Source of the DNA: Nitrospirota bacterium
Lineage (GTDB): Bacteria; Nitrospirota_A; Leptospirillia; Leptospirillales; Leptospirillaceae
Direction: 5' to 3'
Length of the DNA stretch: 64,000 nucleotides
Assembly: GCA_021838765.1 (NCBI GenBank)
Contig: JAKCCY010000001.1
Coordinates: 45,720-109,719, forward strand
The notes beneath the pieces were generated by a model. That model did not search any database. It worked only from the letters and a program-made list of their open reading frames with translations, and was not told where the DNA came from. A program made the position numbers and the translations under genes. Shown here in pieces: positions 7,859-17,501 of the stretch; positions within the stretch are counted from its first letter, which is position 1; each line of letters begins with the position of its first letter.

Positions 7859-8882
7859 TCAAGGCTCCCTGGAGCCCCTCCAGCGGCTCTATATCGCTAT
7901 CGGAGTTCTTCTCCTTTTGTTGGGACTGGGAACCGGTGGCTATATGGAGCTTGAAGGGTGGTCGTTTAGCGATGCCCTCTTCATGTCTGTCATCACGTTG
8001 TCTACCGTCGGATACCAGACTGTCCATCATCTGGATGTCAGGGGCGAATACTTTACAATCATTCTGATTGTCACCGGTGTCGGCACAGTTGGTTATGCGA
8101 TTGCCACGCTGAGTGAACTGGTTCTTGAGGGTCATGTCTACAAATTGCTGGGAGGCCGGCGGATGGACCGGAAAATAGCCGCGCTCAAGGACCACATTAT
8201 TGTTTGCGGGTATGGAAAAATTGGATCACTCGTATCCGAAGGACTTCATGTCCGGAACATTCCCTTTCTGGTCATCGAGGAAAATCCTGTCAATGTTCAG
8301 GAGGCCATTGCCAAGGGCTATCTGGTCCTGAGTGGAAATGCGGCGGATGAAGAGGTTCTCCGGCAAGCTGGTGTGATCAGGGCCAGATCCCTTCTGGTGA
8401 CGCTCACATCGCGGCCAGCCGAATCGGTTTATGTGACGATGAGCTCCCGTCTTGAAAATCCGGATATGACGATCATTGCGATGGCGACAGATCCCAAGGC
8501 AGAATCGAAGCTCCTGAGGGCTGGAGCGACGAAAGTAGTGTCTCCTTTTGCGCTTGGAAGCCACCGGATGATTCTTGCCCTGACGAGGCCAACGCTTCTG
8601 GATGTCATCGACATCATTGCGGGGAAGGGGGACACAGGTTTGGCACTTGAAGAAATTCCGGTTCCCCAGAACTCTCCTTTTATCGGAATGACCGTCGAGC
8701 GGTTCTCCCGGAGTCTCATGATCAAAAGCCATGTGGTTGCGATCCTGAAATCGGGGGAATCGGCCCTGATGCTTCCCAGTGCTGAAACAATCCTGTCAGC
8801 GGGGGACCAGATGGTGATGATCGGGGAACGACTGGAGCTTGACCGGATCGCGATGGAGCTTTCTGGAATGGCAGCCATCTGA
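7815..8882 (+). CDS. Two-TM potassium channel with RCK (TrkA-N/TrkA-C) domains
   Basis: 355 residues. There is a first span at ~25-43, a pore helix and selectivity-filter segment ITLSTVGYQT at ~60-69, a second span at ~77-100, and then an RCK Rossmann domain beginning IIVCGYGKIGSLV at ~115, closed by a TrkA-C-like domain in the last ~75 residues. This is the MthK-like layout for ligand-gated K+ channels. The filter reads TVGYQ instead of the usual TVGYG. The ATG at 7815 has AGGAGG 10 bases upstream, so the slightly longer TTG start was rejected. It overlaps the transporter gene and is followed closely by argD. Confidence 0.85.
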   Translation: MLNQPDIPRLVQTSDQGSLEPLQRLYIAIGVLLLLLGLGTGGYMELEGWSFSDALFMSVITLSTVGYQTVHHLDVRGEYFTIILIVTGVGTVGYAIATLSELVLEGHVYKLLGGRRMDRKIAALKDHIIVCGYGKIGSLVSEGLHVRNIPFLVIEENPVNVQEAIAKGYLVLSGNAADEEVLRQAGVIRARSLLVTLTSRPAESVYVTMSSRLENPDMTIIAMATDPKAESKLLRAGATKVVSPFALGSHRMILALTRPTLLDVIDIIAGKGDTGLALEEIPVPQNSPFIGMTVERFSRSLMIKSHVVAILKSGESALMLPSAETILSAGDQMVMIGERLELDRIAMELSGMAAI

Positions 8883-8904
8883 TGATCTTCCAAGGAAAAA
8901 ATTG

Positions 8905-10146
8905 ATGAATACTTCCAAAATGAAAACGTCATCGCCAATCGGGCAGGGATCCTGGGTTGAACGGGGGGCGCGAGTGCTACTGGGAAACTATTCCAGGGAG
9001 AGTCTGGTTTTCGAAAAGGGAAAAGGAAGCTTCCTTTTCGACACAAGGGGTGATGGTTACCTCGATTTCCTGGGGGGGATCGCGATCCATGTCTTGGGCC
9101 ATTCCTACCCGTCCATTGTTCATGCTATTCAGAAACAGGCGCAGAGAGTCACCCATACCTCCAATCTCTACTATAATATTCCCGCCATTGAGCTTGCCGA
9201 GATGCTTGTCGAGAAAACCTTTGCGGACCGGGTTTTCTTTTCCAATTCCGGGACAGAGGCCATTGAGGCAGCCCTCAAGCTAGCCCGGCGTTTCGGGAAT
9301 CCGCGCGGTCGCTTTGAGATCATTTCCATGGAAAACAGTTTCCATGGAAGGACGCTCGGCGCGATGACCATGACCGGACAACAAAAGGTCCGGGAAGGCT
9401 TTGGTCCTTTGCCTGAAGGCTTTTCCTATGCCCGTTACAATGACATGGATCATGTGATTTCCCAGAAAACCGATCGGACAGTGGCTGTTGTTGTTGAGCC
9501 TGTGCAGGGAGAGATTGGCGTCATCCCGGCAACGAAAGAGTTCATGAGGGATCTGAGGCATTGGACCCATCAGGAAGGGATCCTGTTGATCCTTGACGAG
9601 ATCCAGACCGGAATGGGGAGAACCGGCGCCCTTTTCGCCCATGAGCTGTACGGGATCGTGCCGGATATTCTGGTGGCCTCAAAGGCTCTTGGTGGGGGAC
9701 TTCCATTGGGGGCGCTCTTGACGACGGAACATCTGTCCACATTCCTTCCTCCGGGATCCCACGGCTCCACCTTCGGGGGAAATCCGGTCTCCTGTGCCGC
9801 CGGATTGGCCTTGTTGAAATCTCTCTACGATGAGGATTTTTTGCCTACGAGGATCGGTGTGATGTCGGACTATCTCTGGAAGGGGCTTTCCGAGCTGTCC
9901 AGCCGCCACAAAGGAAAGATTCTGGAGATCCGGGGTTTTGGTTTTATGGTGGGAGTAAGAGTTTCCAGTTCGGCAAAAGAGATGAAGAACCAGTTTCTGG
10001 AAAGCCATGTCCTTGTCAATGCCACAGGACTGTCTGATGATGTTGTCCGTCTCTTGCCGCCTGTTTCGGTCGGATATGACGAGATGGACCAGTTTTTGAA
10101 CGTGTTTGACCGGATTCTGGAACGATCTCCGGCTCTGAAAGGGTAA
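8905..10146 (+). CDS. argD: Acetylornithine aminotransferase
   Basis: 413 residues, class III PLP aminotransferase. It makes N-acetylornithine from the semialdehyde and can also serve succinyl-DAP in lysine synthesis. Visible are the cofactor phosphate loop SNSGTEAIEAALKLAR, the substrate/PLP segment NSFHGRTLGAMTMT, LILDEIQTGMGRTG with the PLP-nitrogen Asp, the Schiff-base Lys in VASKALGGGLPLG, and GSTFGGNPVSCAAGLA. The ATG at 8905 follows AAGGAAA. Upstream codons in frame run into the K+ channel gene without a ribosome site. It is the first of four arg genes in a row. Confidence 0.92.
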   Translation: MNTSKMKTSSPIGQGSWVERGARVLLGNYSRESLVFEKGKGSFLFDTRGDGYLDFLGGIAIHVLGHSYPSIVHAIQKQAQRVTHTSNLYYNIPAIELAEMLVEKTFADRVFFSNSGTEAIEAALKLARRFGNPRGRFEIISMENSFHGRTLGAMTMTGQQKVREGFGPLPEGFSYARYNDMDHVISQKTDRTVAVVVEPVQGEIGVIPATKEFMRDLRHWTHQEGILLILDEIQTGMGRTGALFAHELYGIVPDILVASKALGGGLPLGALLTTEHLSTFLPPGSHGSTFGGNPVSCAAGLALLKSLYDEDFLPTRIGVMSDYLWKGLSELSSRHKGKILEIRGFGFMVGVRVSSSAKEMKNQFLESHVLVNATGLSDDVVRLLPPVSVGYDEMDQFLNVFDRILERSPALKG

Positions 10147-10150
10147 TCTA

Positions 10151-11080
10151 TTGAAAAAAGGAACCAGATCTTTTCTCCAGCTTGCGGATCTCTCGGAGGA
10201 GTCCGCCGCATACCTTCTGGATTTTTCCGTCCGGATCAAAAAAAATCCCGAACTTTTCGAGAATATGCTTCGCCGGCAGACAGTGGGTCTGATCTTTGAG
10301 AAGGCCTCGACAAGAACCCGGCTTTCCTTTGAAGCCGGCGTCCACCAGATGGGCGGTGACACTCTCTTTCTCGGAACAGATTCCCAGCTCTCAAGGGGAG
10401 AATCGGTGGAAGATACTGCCCGAGTCGTCGGGGGGTATCTCGATCTTGTGATCATGAGAACCTTTGGCCATGACCGGATCGAACGGTTTGCCGAGTACTG
10501 TCCGGTTCCTGTCATCAATGGGCTTACCGATCTCCATCACCCCTGCCAGGCTCTTTCGGACTTTGCTTATGCCCGGGAGCTTTTCTCTGAACTTCGGGGG
10601 CTCCCTGTGACCTATATCGGGGACGGTAATAATATGGCCCATTCCCTGATGGAGGCGGCGGCGCTTTTTGGGGCAAAGATGACGGTGTCGACCCCAAGGG
10701 AATACCGCCCGGATACCGAGATCCTCAGAATGAGCGATGAACGTGCCCGGAAAAACGGGGGATTCGTCCGCTGGCTCGAAGATCCTCTCCTGGCCTCCGA
10801 ACAGGCAATGCTTCTCTACACGGATGTCTGGACCAGCATGGGGCAGGAGGGGGAAAAATCCATCCGTGAACTTGAGTTTGCGGGATATCAGATCAATGAG
10901 GGAATCCTCCAGGTCGCGGATCCGAAAGCGGTCATCTTTCATTGCCTTCCTGCCTATCGCGGGCTTGAAATTACGGCTTCAGCCATCGATGGACCACAGT
11001 CAAGGGTGTTCCTTCAGGCCCAGTACAGACTCTATCTGCAGAAAGCTGTCATGCTGTTCTGTTTGGGAAAGGATTCTTAA
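10151..11080 (+). CDS. argF: Ornithine carbamoyltransferase
   Basis: 309 residues, the usual OTCase length. It condenses ornithine with carbamoyl phosphate to citrulline in the cytoplasm. Family motifs are all present: the carbamoyl-phosphate site [11 protein letters not shown], the HPCQALSDF segment, and the ornithine-site Cys in FHCLPAYRG. Translation starts at TTG 10151, preceded by AAAGGG at 8-base spacing, only 4 bases after argD. Its stop overlaps the argG start by one base. Confidence 0.95.
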   Translation: MKKGTRSFLQLADLSEESAAYLLDFSVRIKKNPELFENMLRRQTVGLIFEKASTRTRLSFEAGVHQMGGDTLFLGTDSQLSRGESVEDTARVVGGYLDLVIMRTFGHDRIERFAEYCPVPVINGLTDLHHPCQALSDFAYARELFSELRGLPVTYIGDGNNMAHSLMEAAALFGAKMTVSTPREYRPDTEILRMSDERARKNGGFVRWLEDPLLASEQAMLLYTDVWTSMGQEGEKSIRELEFAGYQINEGILQVADPKAVIFHCLPAYRGLEITASAIDGPQSRVFLQAQYRLYLQKAVMLFCLGKDS

Positions 11081-12306
11081 TGGAAAAACATGGTGCAAAC
11101 CGTCCACTGAAAGTTGTTCTGGCCTATTCCGGTGGGCTTGATACCTCGGTGATCATTACATGGCTCAAGGAGACATACGGATGTTCGGTCGTCGCTTTTT
11201 GCGCCGATCTCGGTCAGGGAGAGGATCTTGAGGAGATTCGCGGGAAAGCCGAGGCGACAGGGGCATCCGAGGTCTATGTTCGCGATTTGAGGGCGGAATT
11301 TGTTTCGGATTTTGTCTTTCCGATGATTCAGGCAGGTGCGATCTATGAGGACGGCTATCTTTTGGGAACATCGATTGCCCGTCCGCTTATCGCCAAGGCC
11401 CAGATGGAAATTTGCCGCTTGACGGGAGCCGATGCCGTTGCCCATGGAGCCACCGGAAAAGGGAACGACCAGGTCCGATTTGAAATGGCCTATGCCTATT
11501 TTGATCCTAAAGTGAAAGTCATCGCTCCCTGGCGGGAATGGACGATGGAGTCCCGTTCCGATCTGATCCATTATGCGAAAAAACATCGGATTCCCATTCA
11601 GGCAACGCTTGAGAAACCTTATTCCATCGACAGGAATCTTCTTCATACAAGCTATGAGGGAGGAATCCTGGAGGATCCGTGGATGGCTCCCCCCGAGGAA
11701 ATTTTCTCCCTGACGGTCAATCCGGTGAATGCCCCCGACCAGCCAGCGGAAGTGATTGTTTCATTCGAGAAAGGCATTCCTTTTGCGATCAACGGAAATA
11801 TCCTTGATCCAGTGACACTCCTGACCGAGGTGAACCGGCTGGGAGGTGAGCACGGGATCGGAAGGGTCGACCTGGTGGAAAGCCGGTATGTGGGTATGAA
11901 ATCGAGAGGTGTCTACGAAACACCGGGAGGAACCATTCTCCATGCGGCGCACAGGGCACTCGAGACATTGACCCTCGATCGAGAAGTTCTGAACCTCAAG
12001 GCGTCCCTTGTTCCCCGAATTGCGAACCTCATTTACAACGGATACTGGTTCAGCCCCGAAAAAGAAGCCTTGTGGTCCCTGGTCAAGAAAACCCAGGAGC
12101 GGGTTACCGGAGATGTCCGTCTTCTCCTGTCCAAGGGTTCTGTCAGGGTCCTTGGTCGCCGCTCGCCCTATAGCCTTTATCGAAAAGATCTTGCAACCTT
12201 TGAAAAGGATGGTGTCTATCGCCAGGCGGATGCGGGAGGATTCATCAATATTCTCGCCTTGAGGCTGAAGCTGTATTCGGATCAGGTCGGAGGAGGTGAG
12301 TTTTGA
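11080..12306 (+). CDS. argG: Argininosuccinate synthase
   Basis: 408 residues, standard length. It joins citrulline and aspartate using ATP. The ATP-binding P-loop of the N-type ATP pyrophosphatases is visible at the start ([12 protein letters not shown]), followed by [14 protein letters not shown] and the C-terminal synthetase region. The ATG shares its A with the argF stop (TAATG), and the last bases of the gene supply the GGAGGTGAG ribosome site for argH. Confidence 0.96.
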   Translation: MEKHGANRPLKVVLAYSGGLDTSVIITWLKETYGCSVVAFCADLGQGEDLEEIRGKAEATGASEVYVRDLRAEFVSDFVFPMIQAGAIYEDGYLLGTSIARPLIAKAQMEICRLTGADAVAHGATGKGNDQVRFEMAYAYFDPKVKVIAPWREWTMESRSDLIHYAKKHRIPIQATLEKPYSIDRNLLHTSYEGGILEDPWMAPPEEIFSLTVNPVNAPDQPAEVIVSFEKGIPFAINGNILDPVTLLTEVNRLGGEHGIGRVDLVESRYVGMKSRGVYETPGGTILHAAHRALETLTLDREVLNLKASLVPRIANLIYNGYWFSPEKEALWSLVKKTQERVTGDVRLLLSKGSVRVLGRRSPYSLYRKDLATFEKDGVYRQADAGGFINILALRLKLYSDQVGGGEF

Positions 12307-13709
12307 TGGAAAAGGGGGCTCCTCTTCCCGACAAGCCTTGGGGTGGCCGATTCCAGGAGGCGACAGATGAGGAAGTTCTGGCTTACACCGAGTCCATCTC
12401 CTTCGATCAGACCCTCTGGCGCCAGGATATCAGGGGTTCCGGCGCCCATGCGAAAATGCTTGTCAAAGTCGGCATTCTGACCGGAGAAGAAGGGGATGCG
12501 ATTCTCCTTGGACTTTCGGAGATCGCCGAAGAATTTGAAAAGGGGACCTTTCCCGTTCGTCCGGAACTTGAAGATATCCACATGAATATCGAGCGACGGC
12601 TTTTTGAAAAGATCGGAACCCCGGCACACAAGCTCCATACGGCAAGAAGCCGGAATGATCAGGTGGCTCTCGACCTGAGGCTTTATGTAGTGGACGAGGC
12701 CAGTGCCCTTGTGGGACTTTTGAGGGATCTCCTTGATGTGATTCTTGAAAAGGCCGAGGGGGGGGTGGACCTTCTGATGCCGGGCTATACCCATCTCCAG
12801 CCGGCCCAGCCCATCACGGGAGGCTATTATTATCTTTGCCATGCCGAACGTCTCTTGCGGGATCTGGACCGGGTGAAGGATGTCCGACGACGCGCGGGGA
12901 TTTCTCCTCTGGGGTCGGGAGCTCTGGCGGGAACGACCTTCCCCATCGACCGCCATTATGTGGCCGATCTTCTGGGGCTTCAGGGGATTACCGGAAATGG
13001 ACTCGATGCTGTTTCGGACAGGGACTTCGCCGCGGATTTCCTGCATGCGCTTTCCCTTTTGATGGTCCACCTGTCCCAGTGGGCTGAAGAGTGGATCCTT
13101 TGGTCGACAAGCGAATTTTCCGTTCTCGAGATTCCGGACCGCTACATGACGGGATCGAGTATGATGCCCCAGAAAAAAAATCCCGATATCCTTGAGTTGA
13201 CCAGAGGACGCGCAGGCCGCGTTCTGGGGGATTATGTTTCTCTCATGACCCTTTTGAAGGGTCTTCCCGGTGGATATAATCGGGATCTTCAGGAGGACAA
13301 GGAGCAGCTTTTTGACGCTGTTTCAGTGGGGAAACGAGCTGTCTCGATGATGACATCGCTTTGCGGGCAGGCCCGTCTTAAAGAGGAAAAGCTTCGTTCC
13401 AGGCTTTCCTCCGGTGGGCTCCTGGCAACAGATATGGCTGAGGATCTTGTCAGAATGGGTGTTCCCTTCAGGGAGGCCCACGCGATCGTGGGCAGGATCG
13501 TAGCTCATTCGGACAAGCTTGGCTTGTCCCTTTCGGAGATGTCCGATGAAGATCTCTCCCGATTTTATGAGGGTTTTCCGAAAGGCTATGCCAAATGCCT
13601 GACACCGGAAATGGCTGTTTCGAGAAGGAATCATCCGGGTGGACCGGCCAGAGAGAGGGTTCTGGAACGCATCTCAGCCATCCGCTCGATTTTGGCTGAA
13701 CTCCGGTGA
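12306..13709 (+). CDS. argH: Argininosuccinate lyase
   Basis: 467 residues. It splits argininosuccinate into arginine and fumarate. The fumarase/aspartase-superfamily signature GSSMMPQKKNPDILEL is present, as are HTARSRNDQVALDLRLY near residue 110 and YTHLQPAQPITGGYYY. The ATG at 12306 overlaps the argG TGA by one base and has GGAGGTGAG upstream. It completes the argD-F-G-H block and overlaps the next tiny gene by GTGA. Confidence 0.96.
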   Translation: MEKGAPLPDKPWGGRFQEATDEEVLAYTESISFDQTLWRQDIRGSGAHAKMLVKVGILTGEEGDAILLGLSEIAEEFEKGTFPVRPELEDIHMNIERRLFEKIGTPAHKLHTARSRNDQVALDLRLYVVDEASALVGLLRDLLDVILEKAEGGVDLLMPGYTHLQPAQPITGGYYYLCHAERLLRDLDRVKDVRRRAGISPLGSGALAGTTFPIDRHYVADLLGLQGITGNGLDAVSDRDFAADFLHALSLLMVHLSQWAEEWILWSTSEFSVLEIPDRYMTGSSMMPQKKNPDILELTRGRAGRVLGDYVSLMTLLKGLPGGYNRDLQEDKEQLFDAVSVGKRAVSMMTSLCGQARLKEEKLRSRLSSGGLLATDMAEDLVRMGVPFREAHAIVGRIVAHSDKLGLSLSEMSDEDLSRFYEGFPKGYAKCLTPEMAVSRRNHPGGPARERVLERISAIRSILAELR

Positions 13710-13897
13710 TTCCGGGGGGTGGGCTTTTTTCCCGGGTTTTGGGGGTCTTTCTCGCGACTTTGTTGTTATCCGGATGCGGGGTGGCGGGGGTGCCGATCCC
13801 ACCCGGCTCGACTCCGCCCGAAAAACCCAGGGCGATCGACAAGGAACCGGCTCCGGCGGCCGGACCCAATCAGCCGGACCATCCTGACTCCGAGTAA
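13706..13897 (+). CDS. LptM-like small lipoprotein upstream of lysA
   Basis: 63 residues from a GTG that overlaps the argH stop by four bases. Residues ~8-22 form a lipoprotein signal peptide ending in the lipobox LLSGC, so the mature protein would begin Cys-Gly and be lipid-anchored. The mature part starts CGVAGVPIPPGSTPP and is Pro-rich. This CG-x-x-G-x-x-x-P pattern, the tiny size and the position just before lysA match LptM (YifL), which assists disulfide maturation of the LPS translocon LptD. The similarity is short, so function is an inference. Confidence 0.6.
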   Translation: MIPGGGLFSRVLGVFLATLLLSGCGVAGVPIPPGSTPPEKPRAIDKEPAPAAGPNQPDHPDSE

Positions 13898-13987
13898 TCA
13901 GGGCGGCACCTGTTCAGTTTTTTGCTCAAGAAGATTTTTGGAATGATTCCAACAACAATATCAACCGGATGTTCGTGGAGGTTTTTC

Positions 13988-15232
13988 GTGAAGCAGTTTC
14001 ATTATGAAAATGGTGAGCTCTATGTAGAGTCGGTCCCTGTCGAGAAAATCATCCGGGAGGTGGGATCTCCCGCGTATATTTATAGCGAGCGCGCCATCAG
14101 CGACAGCTATGCGTCCTATCAGGAGGCTTTTTCATCCCATAAAACGGTCATTGCCTATGCGATGAAAGCTAACGGCAATCTGTCGATCCTTTCGCTTCTT
14201 GGGAAAAAGGGTTCAGGTGCTGATGTTGTCTCCGGTGGAGAACTGTTCCGGGCCATGAAGGCCGGTATTCCCTCCGATAGGATCGTTTTTGCCGGTGTCG
14301 GAAAAACCGAGCAGGAAATGAAAGAAGCCCTTGAGGCGGGGATCCTGATGTTCAACGTCGAATCCTCCATGGAGCTCGACACTTTATCGAAGGTGGCCTC
14401 CCGGATGGGCGTTACCGCCAACGTCGCCCTGAGGGTCAATCCGGATGTCGATCCACAAACTCATCCCTATATCTCCACCGGACTCAAGAAAAGCAAATTC
14501 GGGGTTCCGGTAAAAGAGGCACTTGCCGAGTATCTGCGCGCATCGAAGCTTCCGGGAATCCGTCTGACCGGTATCCACCAGCATATCGGCTCCCAGTTGA
14601 CGCAGATTGCTCCCTTTCGGGATTCTTTTACGCGGATGATCGCTTTTTCGGAAGCGCTCAAGGAAAAAGGGATCGGGATCTCATGGCTGGACGTTGGTGG
14701 TGGACTCGGGATCCGATACGATGATGAAAAGGTTCCGACGCCAGGGGATATCAGCCGGGAAATCCTCTCAAGGGTCAAGGATCCCTCCCAGGGGATCATC
14801 CTGGAGCCAGGAAGATCCATTGTCGGAAACTCCGGAATTCTGGTGACGCAGGTTCTCTACGTCAAAAAGACCGAAGTAAAGACCTTCTACATCGGGGACG
14901 CGGGAATGAACGACCTGATCCGCCCCTCCCTCTATGGAGCCTTCCACGATCTTTGGCCGATTCGTGTTCGTGAAGGAGCCTCCGTCAAGGCCGATCTCGT
15001 GGGGCCTGTCTGCGAAACCGGAGACTTTCTGGTCCAGGACAGGGATCTTCCTCCGATCAAGGCGGGAGATCTGGTTTCGGTCATGAGTGCCGGGGCCTAT
15101 GGTTTTGCGATGGCCTCAAACTATAATGCCCGGCCAAGACCTCCGGAGATTCTTGTCAGCGGTGACCGCTTTGAGGTCATTCGTCCCCGGGAAACCTATG
15201 AGGACCTGATCCGTTCGGAGTCGGCGCGTTGA
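13988..15232 (+). CDS. lysA: Diaminopimelate decarboxylase
   Basis: 414 residues. It is a PLP enzyme of the alanine-racemase fold that converts meso-DAP to lysine. The PLP Lys lies in VIAYAMKANGNLSIL, HQHIGSQ carries the family His, and WLDVGGGLGIRY, EPGRSIVGNSG and GPVCETGDFL (active-site Cys-Glu) are all present. The GTG at 13988 is chosen because GGAGG lies 7 bases upstream and the family N-terminus begins at about this point (FHYENGELYVE). Longer in-frame starts lack a ribosome site. It overlaps the next gene by TTGA. Confidence 0.95.
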   Translation: MKQFHYENGELYVESVPVEKIIREVGSPAYIYSERAISDSYASYQEAFSSHKTVIAYAMKANGNLSILSLLGKKGSGADVVSGGELFRAMKAGIPSDRIVFAGVGKTEQEMKEALEAGILMFNVESSMELDTLSKVASRMGVTANVALRVNPDVDPQTHPYISTGLKKSKFGVPVKEALAEYLRASKLPGIRLTGIHQHIGSQLTQIAPFRDSFTRMIAFSEALKEKGIGISWLDVGGGLGIRYDDEKVPTPGDISREILSRVKDPSQGIILEPGRSIVGNSGILVTQVLYVKKTEVKTFYIGDAGMNDLIRPSLYGAFHDLWPIRVREGASVKADLVGPVCETGDFLVQDRDLPPIKAGDLVSVMSAGAYGFAMASNYNARPRPPEILVSGDRFEVIRPRETYEDLIRSESAR

Positions 15233-15783
15233 GTGAAAAAGAGGAAATTCCTCCCCCTACTCCGGATGGCCACCATCCCGGAGCGGGGGATCAGGCTGTC
15301 GGACCAGCTTCAAAAGAGCCCGAGATCATCTGGCACGACGATGACGACGACGATGATGACGATCCGCCGATGGCACCCCACAGGAAGGAGGGGCGGGGAT
15401 GTTTCCTGACGCTTCTCATCGTTTCGGCGATTCCTGTGATCTTTTTTCTGATCACCTTTACGGGGGGGGACTTTCTCACATACATTTATATGAGAAACTG
15501 GGTGACGGACCATGCGCTGGTTTCCCGTATGCCGATCCTTTACAAGCCTGCCCAGGCAAGGTCGGTGGTGAAAACGCTGGATGCATTTTACGATGCCGGG
15601 CGTAAGGGGAAGATCCCGGCAACCGAAGTGATTTCGGTCAGTTCGGAGTTCAAGGAGCTGCTGTCCTATCCGGGGAGCATCCGACCGGAATCATTGTCGG
15701 ATCTTGTCAGCCATGCCCGGGCGGTAATGGAGCAATATCATGTGGCCGATCCGGGTTTGCCGGTTGGTCCATCGGGAAAATAA
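15229..15783 (+). CDS. Single-span membrane protein with Asp9 run, unknown function
   Basis: 184 residues starting at a TTG that overlaps the lysA stop. The N-terminal ~58 residues are Pro/Gly/Glu-rich and contain nine consecutive Asp residues (37-45), encoded by a GAY triplet run at 15337-15363. One hydrophobic span follows at ~59-84. The C-terminal ~100 residues look helical and hydrophilic. The acidic run before the membrane span would lie on the cytoplasmic side if the protein inserts N-in. It sits between lysA and dapA, inside the lysine/peptidoglycan-precursor block. No family recognised. Confidence 0.65.
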   Translation: MSEKEEIPPPTPDGHHPGAGDQAVGPASKEPEIIWHDDDDDDDDDPPMAPHRKEGRGCFLTLLIVSAIPVIFFLITFTGGDFLTYIYMRNWVTDHALVSRMPILYKPAQARSVVKTLDAFYDAGRKGKIPATEVISVSSEFKELLSYPGSIRPESLSDLVSHARAVMEQYHVADPGLPVGPSGK

Positions 15784-15795
15784 GGGGGTCAGGTG

Positions 15796-16683
15796 TTGTT
15801 TAGCGGATCGATGGTAGCATTGGTGACTCCGTTCAAAGCGGGAAAAATTGATGAGTCGGCCCTCAGGAGACTTGTGGATTTCCACATTCAAGAGGGAACG
15901 GCGGCGCTTGTTCCGACCGGTACGACGGGGGAGTCCGCGACACTTGACCACTCCGAACATGAGCGGGTGATCGCGATCTGTGTCGAGCAGTCGGCCAGAC
16001 GGATCAAGGTTCTGGCGGGAACGGGCTCAAACAGCACCCATGAAGCCATCCGGCTCACGAAATCGGCAATGGCAATCGGTGTCGACGGTGCGCTGGTCAT
16101 CACCCCCTACTACAACCGTCCGACACAGGAAGGTCTGTTTCGCCATTATGAGGCTCTTGCCATGGCGGTGGATATTCCGATGGTCATATACAATGTGCCG
16201 GTGCGAACAGGTGTGAACATCACCCCCCAGACGATCGAGCGTCTGTCCTCTATTGCGGCCTTTGTCGGAGTGAAAGAAGCCTGTGGCCAAATGTCCCAGA
16301 TTATTGAACTCTTTTCCCGAGTCGGCTCAAAAATGGGGATTTATTCGGGCGATGATCTCCTGACCTATCCTGTGATGGCTCTCGGGGGAGCTGGTGTGAT
16401 TTCGGTCTCGGCGAACCTTGTGCCGCGGAAAATGGCGGACCTTGTCGAGCTTTGTCTTGCGGGGGAATGGGAGAAGGCCAGACTTGTCCACGAATCCCTT
16501 GTCCCCCTTCATATGGCTCTGGGTCTTGAAACCAACCCGATTCCGATCAAGACCGCCATGGGGCTTTCGGGGATCCTGTCCAATGAGATGCGTCTTCCCC
16601 TTGTGCCGATGTCTGACGGGAACACCCAGTCTTTGTCAAAGGTGCTCGATGCCATGGGGCTTCTCAAAAAGGAATCCAAATGA
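15796..16683 (+). CDS. dapA: 4-hydroxy-tetrahydrodipicolinate synthase
   Basis: 295 residues, usual length. It condenses pyruvate with aspartate semialdehyde, the first committed lysine/DAP step. Present are the GTTGESATLDHSEH phosphate-like loop, the catalytic Tyr in ITPYYNRPTQEG, the Schiff-base Lys in FVGVKEACG, and the GDDLLTYPVMALGGAGVIS strand. The TTG at 15796 gives the family start FSGSMVALVTPF and lies 7 bases after GGGGG. A GTG three bases earlier would add one residue. The gene ends in an ATGA overlap with dapB. Confidence 0.94.
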   Translation: MFSGSMVALVTPFKAGKIDESALRRLVDFHIQEGTAALVPTGTTGESATLDHSEHERVIAICVEQSARRIKVLAGTGSNSTHEAIRLTKSAMAIGVDGALVITPYYNRPTQEGLFRHYEALAMAVDIPMVIYNVPVRTGVNITPQTIERLSSIAAFVGVKEACGQMSQIIELFSRVGSKMGIYSGDDLLTYPVMALGGAGVISVSANLVPRKMADLVELCLAGEWEKARLVHESLVPLHMALGLETNPIPIKTAMGLSGILSNEMRLPLVPMSDGNTQSLSKVLDAMGLLKKESK

Positions 16684-17501
16684 CCCGACCGGATCTCGGA
16701 GTGGTGATGGTGGGAGCATCCGGCAGGATGGGGCGCGAGATCCTTCAGGTTCTTTCCAGAGAGTCCGGAGTCTCTCTTCATGGAGCGATCGTGGAGTCTT
16801 CCGATCCTCTTTCGGGGAAACCGGCACCCTTTCATCCCGGGATCAATTGTCGTGGTGAACTGACGGTTTCGGAACTCCGTCGGGGAGCAGGCGAAGGGAT
16901 GCCGATTGTGGGAATCGATTTTACAAATGTCTCTTCAACCCTTTCGACCGCCAGACTCTTTGCGGAGGCTGGTGTTCCGCTCGTGATCGGAACGACCGGA
17001 TTTTCCGCCCCGGAAAAGGAGGAGCTTTTCTCCCATAGTGCGAAAATCCCCCTTTTGCTCGCTCCGAACATGAGTCTTGGCATTCATCTTCTGGCCCATC
17101 TCGTCCGTCAGGTCTCTCGGGCACTTCCCGGATTTGATGCCGAGATTGTGGAGGTTCACCACCAGAAGAAAAAAGACGCACCAAGCGGAACAGCCCTGTT
17201 TTTGGGGGAAGCGGTGGCTTCGGGAAGAGGAGAAAACCTGGCCGATCGGGGTGTCTATTCTCGTGAGGGGATGGTTGGTGAGCGTATTCCCGATACAATC
17301 GGAATCATGGCTGTCAGGGGCGGGGATGTCGTGGGAGATCACACGGTTCACTTTTTGGGAATGGGGGAACGTCTCGAGCTGACACACCGGGCAAGTTCCC
17401 GTGAGACCTTTGCCAGGGGAGCGGTGGAAGCCGCCAGATGGCTCGCCTTGAAAAAGCCCGGCTTCTATCAGATGGAAGATGTTCTGGGGATCGCAAAATG
17501 A
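16680..17501 (+). CDS. dapB: 4-hydroxy-tetrahydrodipicolinate reductase
   Basis: 273 residues. It is the NAD(P)H-dependent step after DapA. The N-terminal nucleotide fold GASGRMGREILQ, the substrate-binding EVHHQKKKDAPSGTA with its His pair and catalytic Lys, and GIMAVRGGDVVGDHTVHFLG are all classic DapB. It overlaps dapA and the downstream hydrolase by four bases each, so the lys block is translationally coupled. Confidence 0.95.
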   Translation: MTRPDLGVVMVGASGRMGREILQVLSRESGVSLHGAIVESSDPLSGKPAPFHPGINCRGELTVSELRRGAGEGMPIVGIDFTNVSSTLSTARLFAEAGVPLVIGTTGFSAPEKEELFSHSAKIPLLLAPNMSLGIHLLAHLVRQVSRALPGFDAEIVEVHHQKKKDAPSGTALFLGEAVASGRGENLADRGVYSREGMVGERIPDTIGIMAVRGGDVVGDHTVHFLGMGERLELTHRASSRETFARGAVEAARWLALKKPGFYQMEDVLGIAK

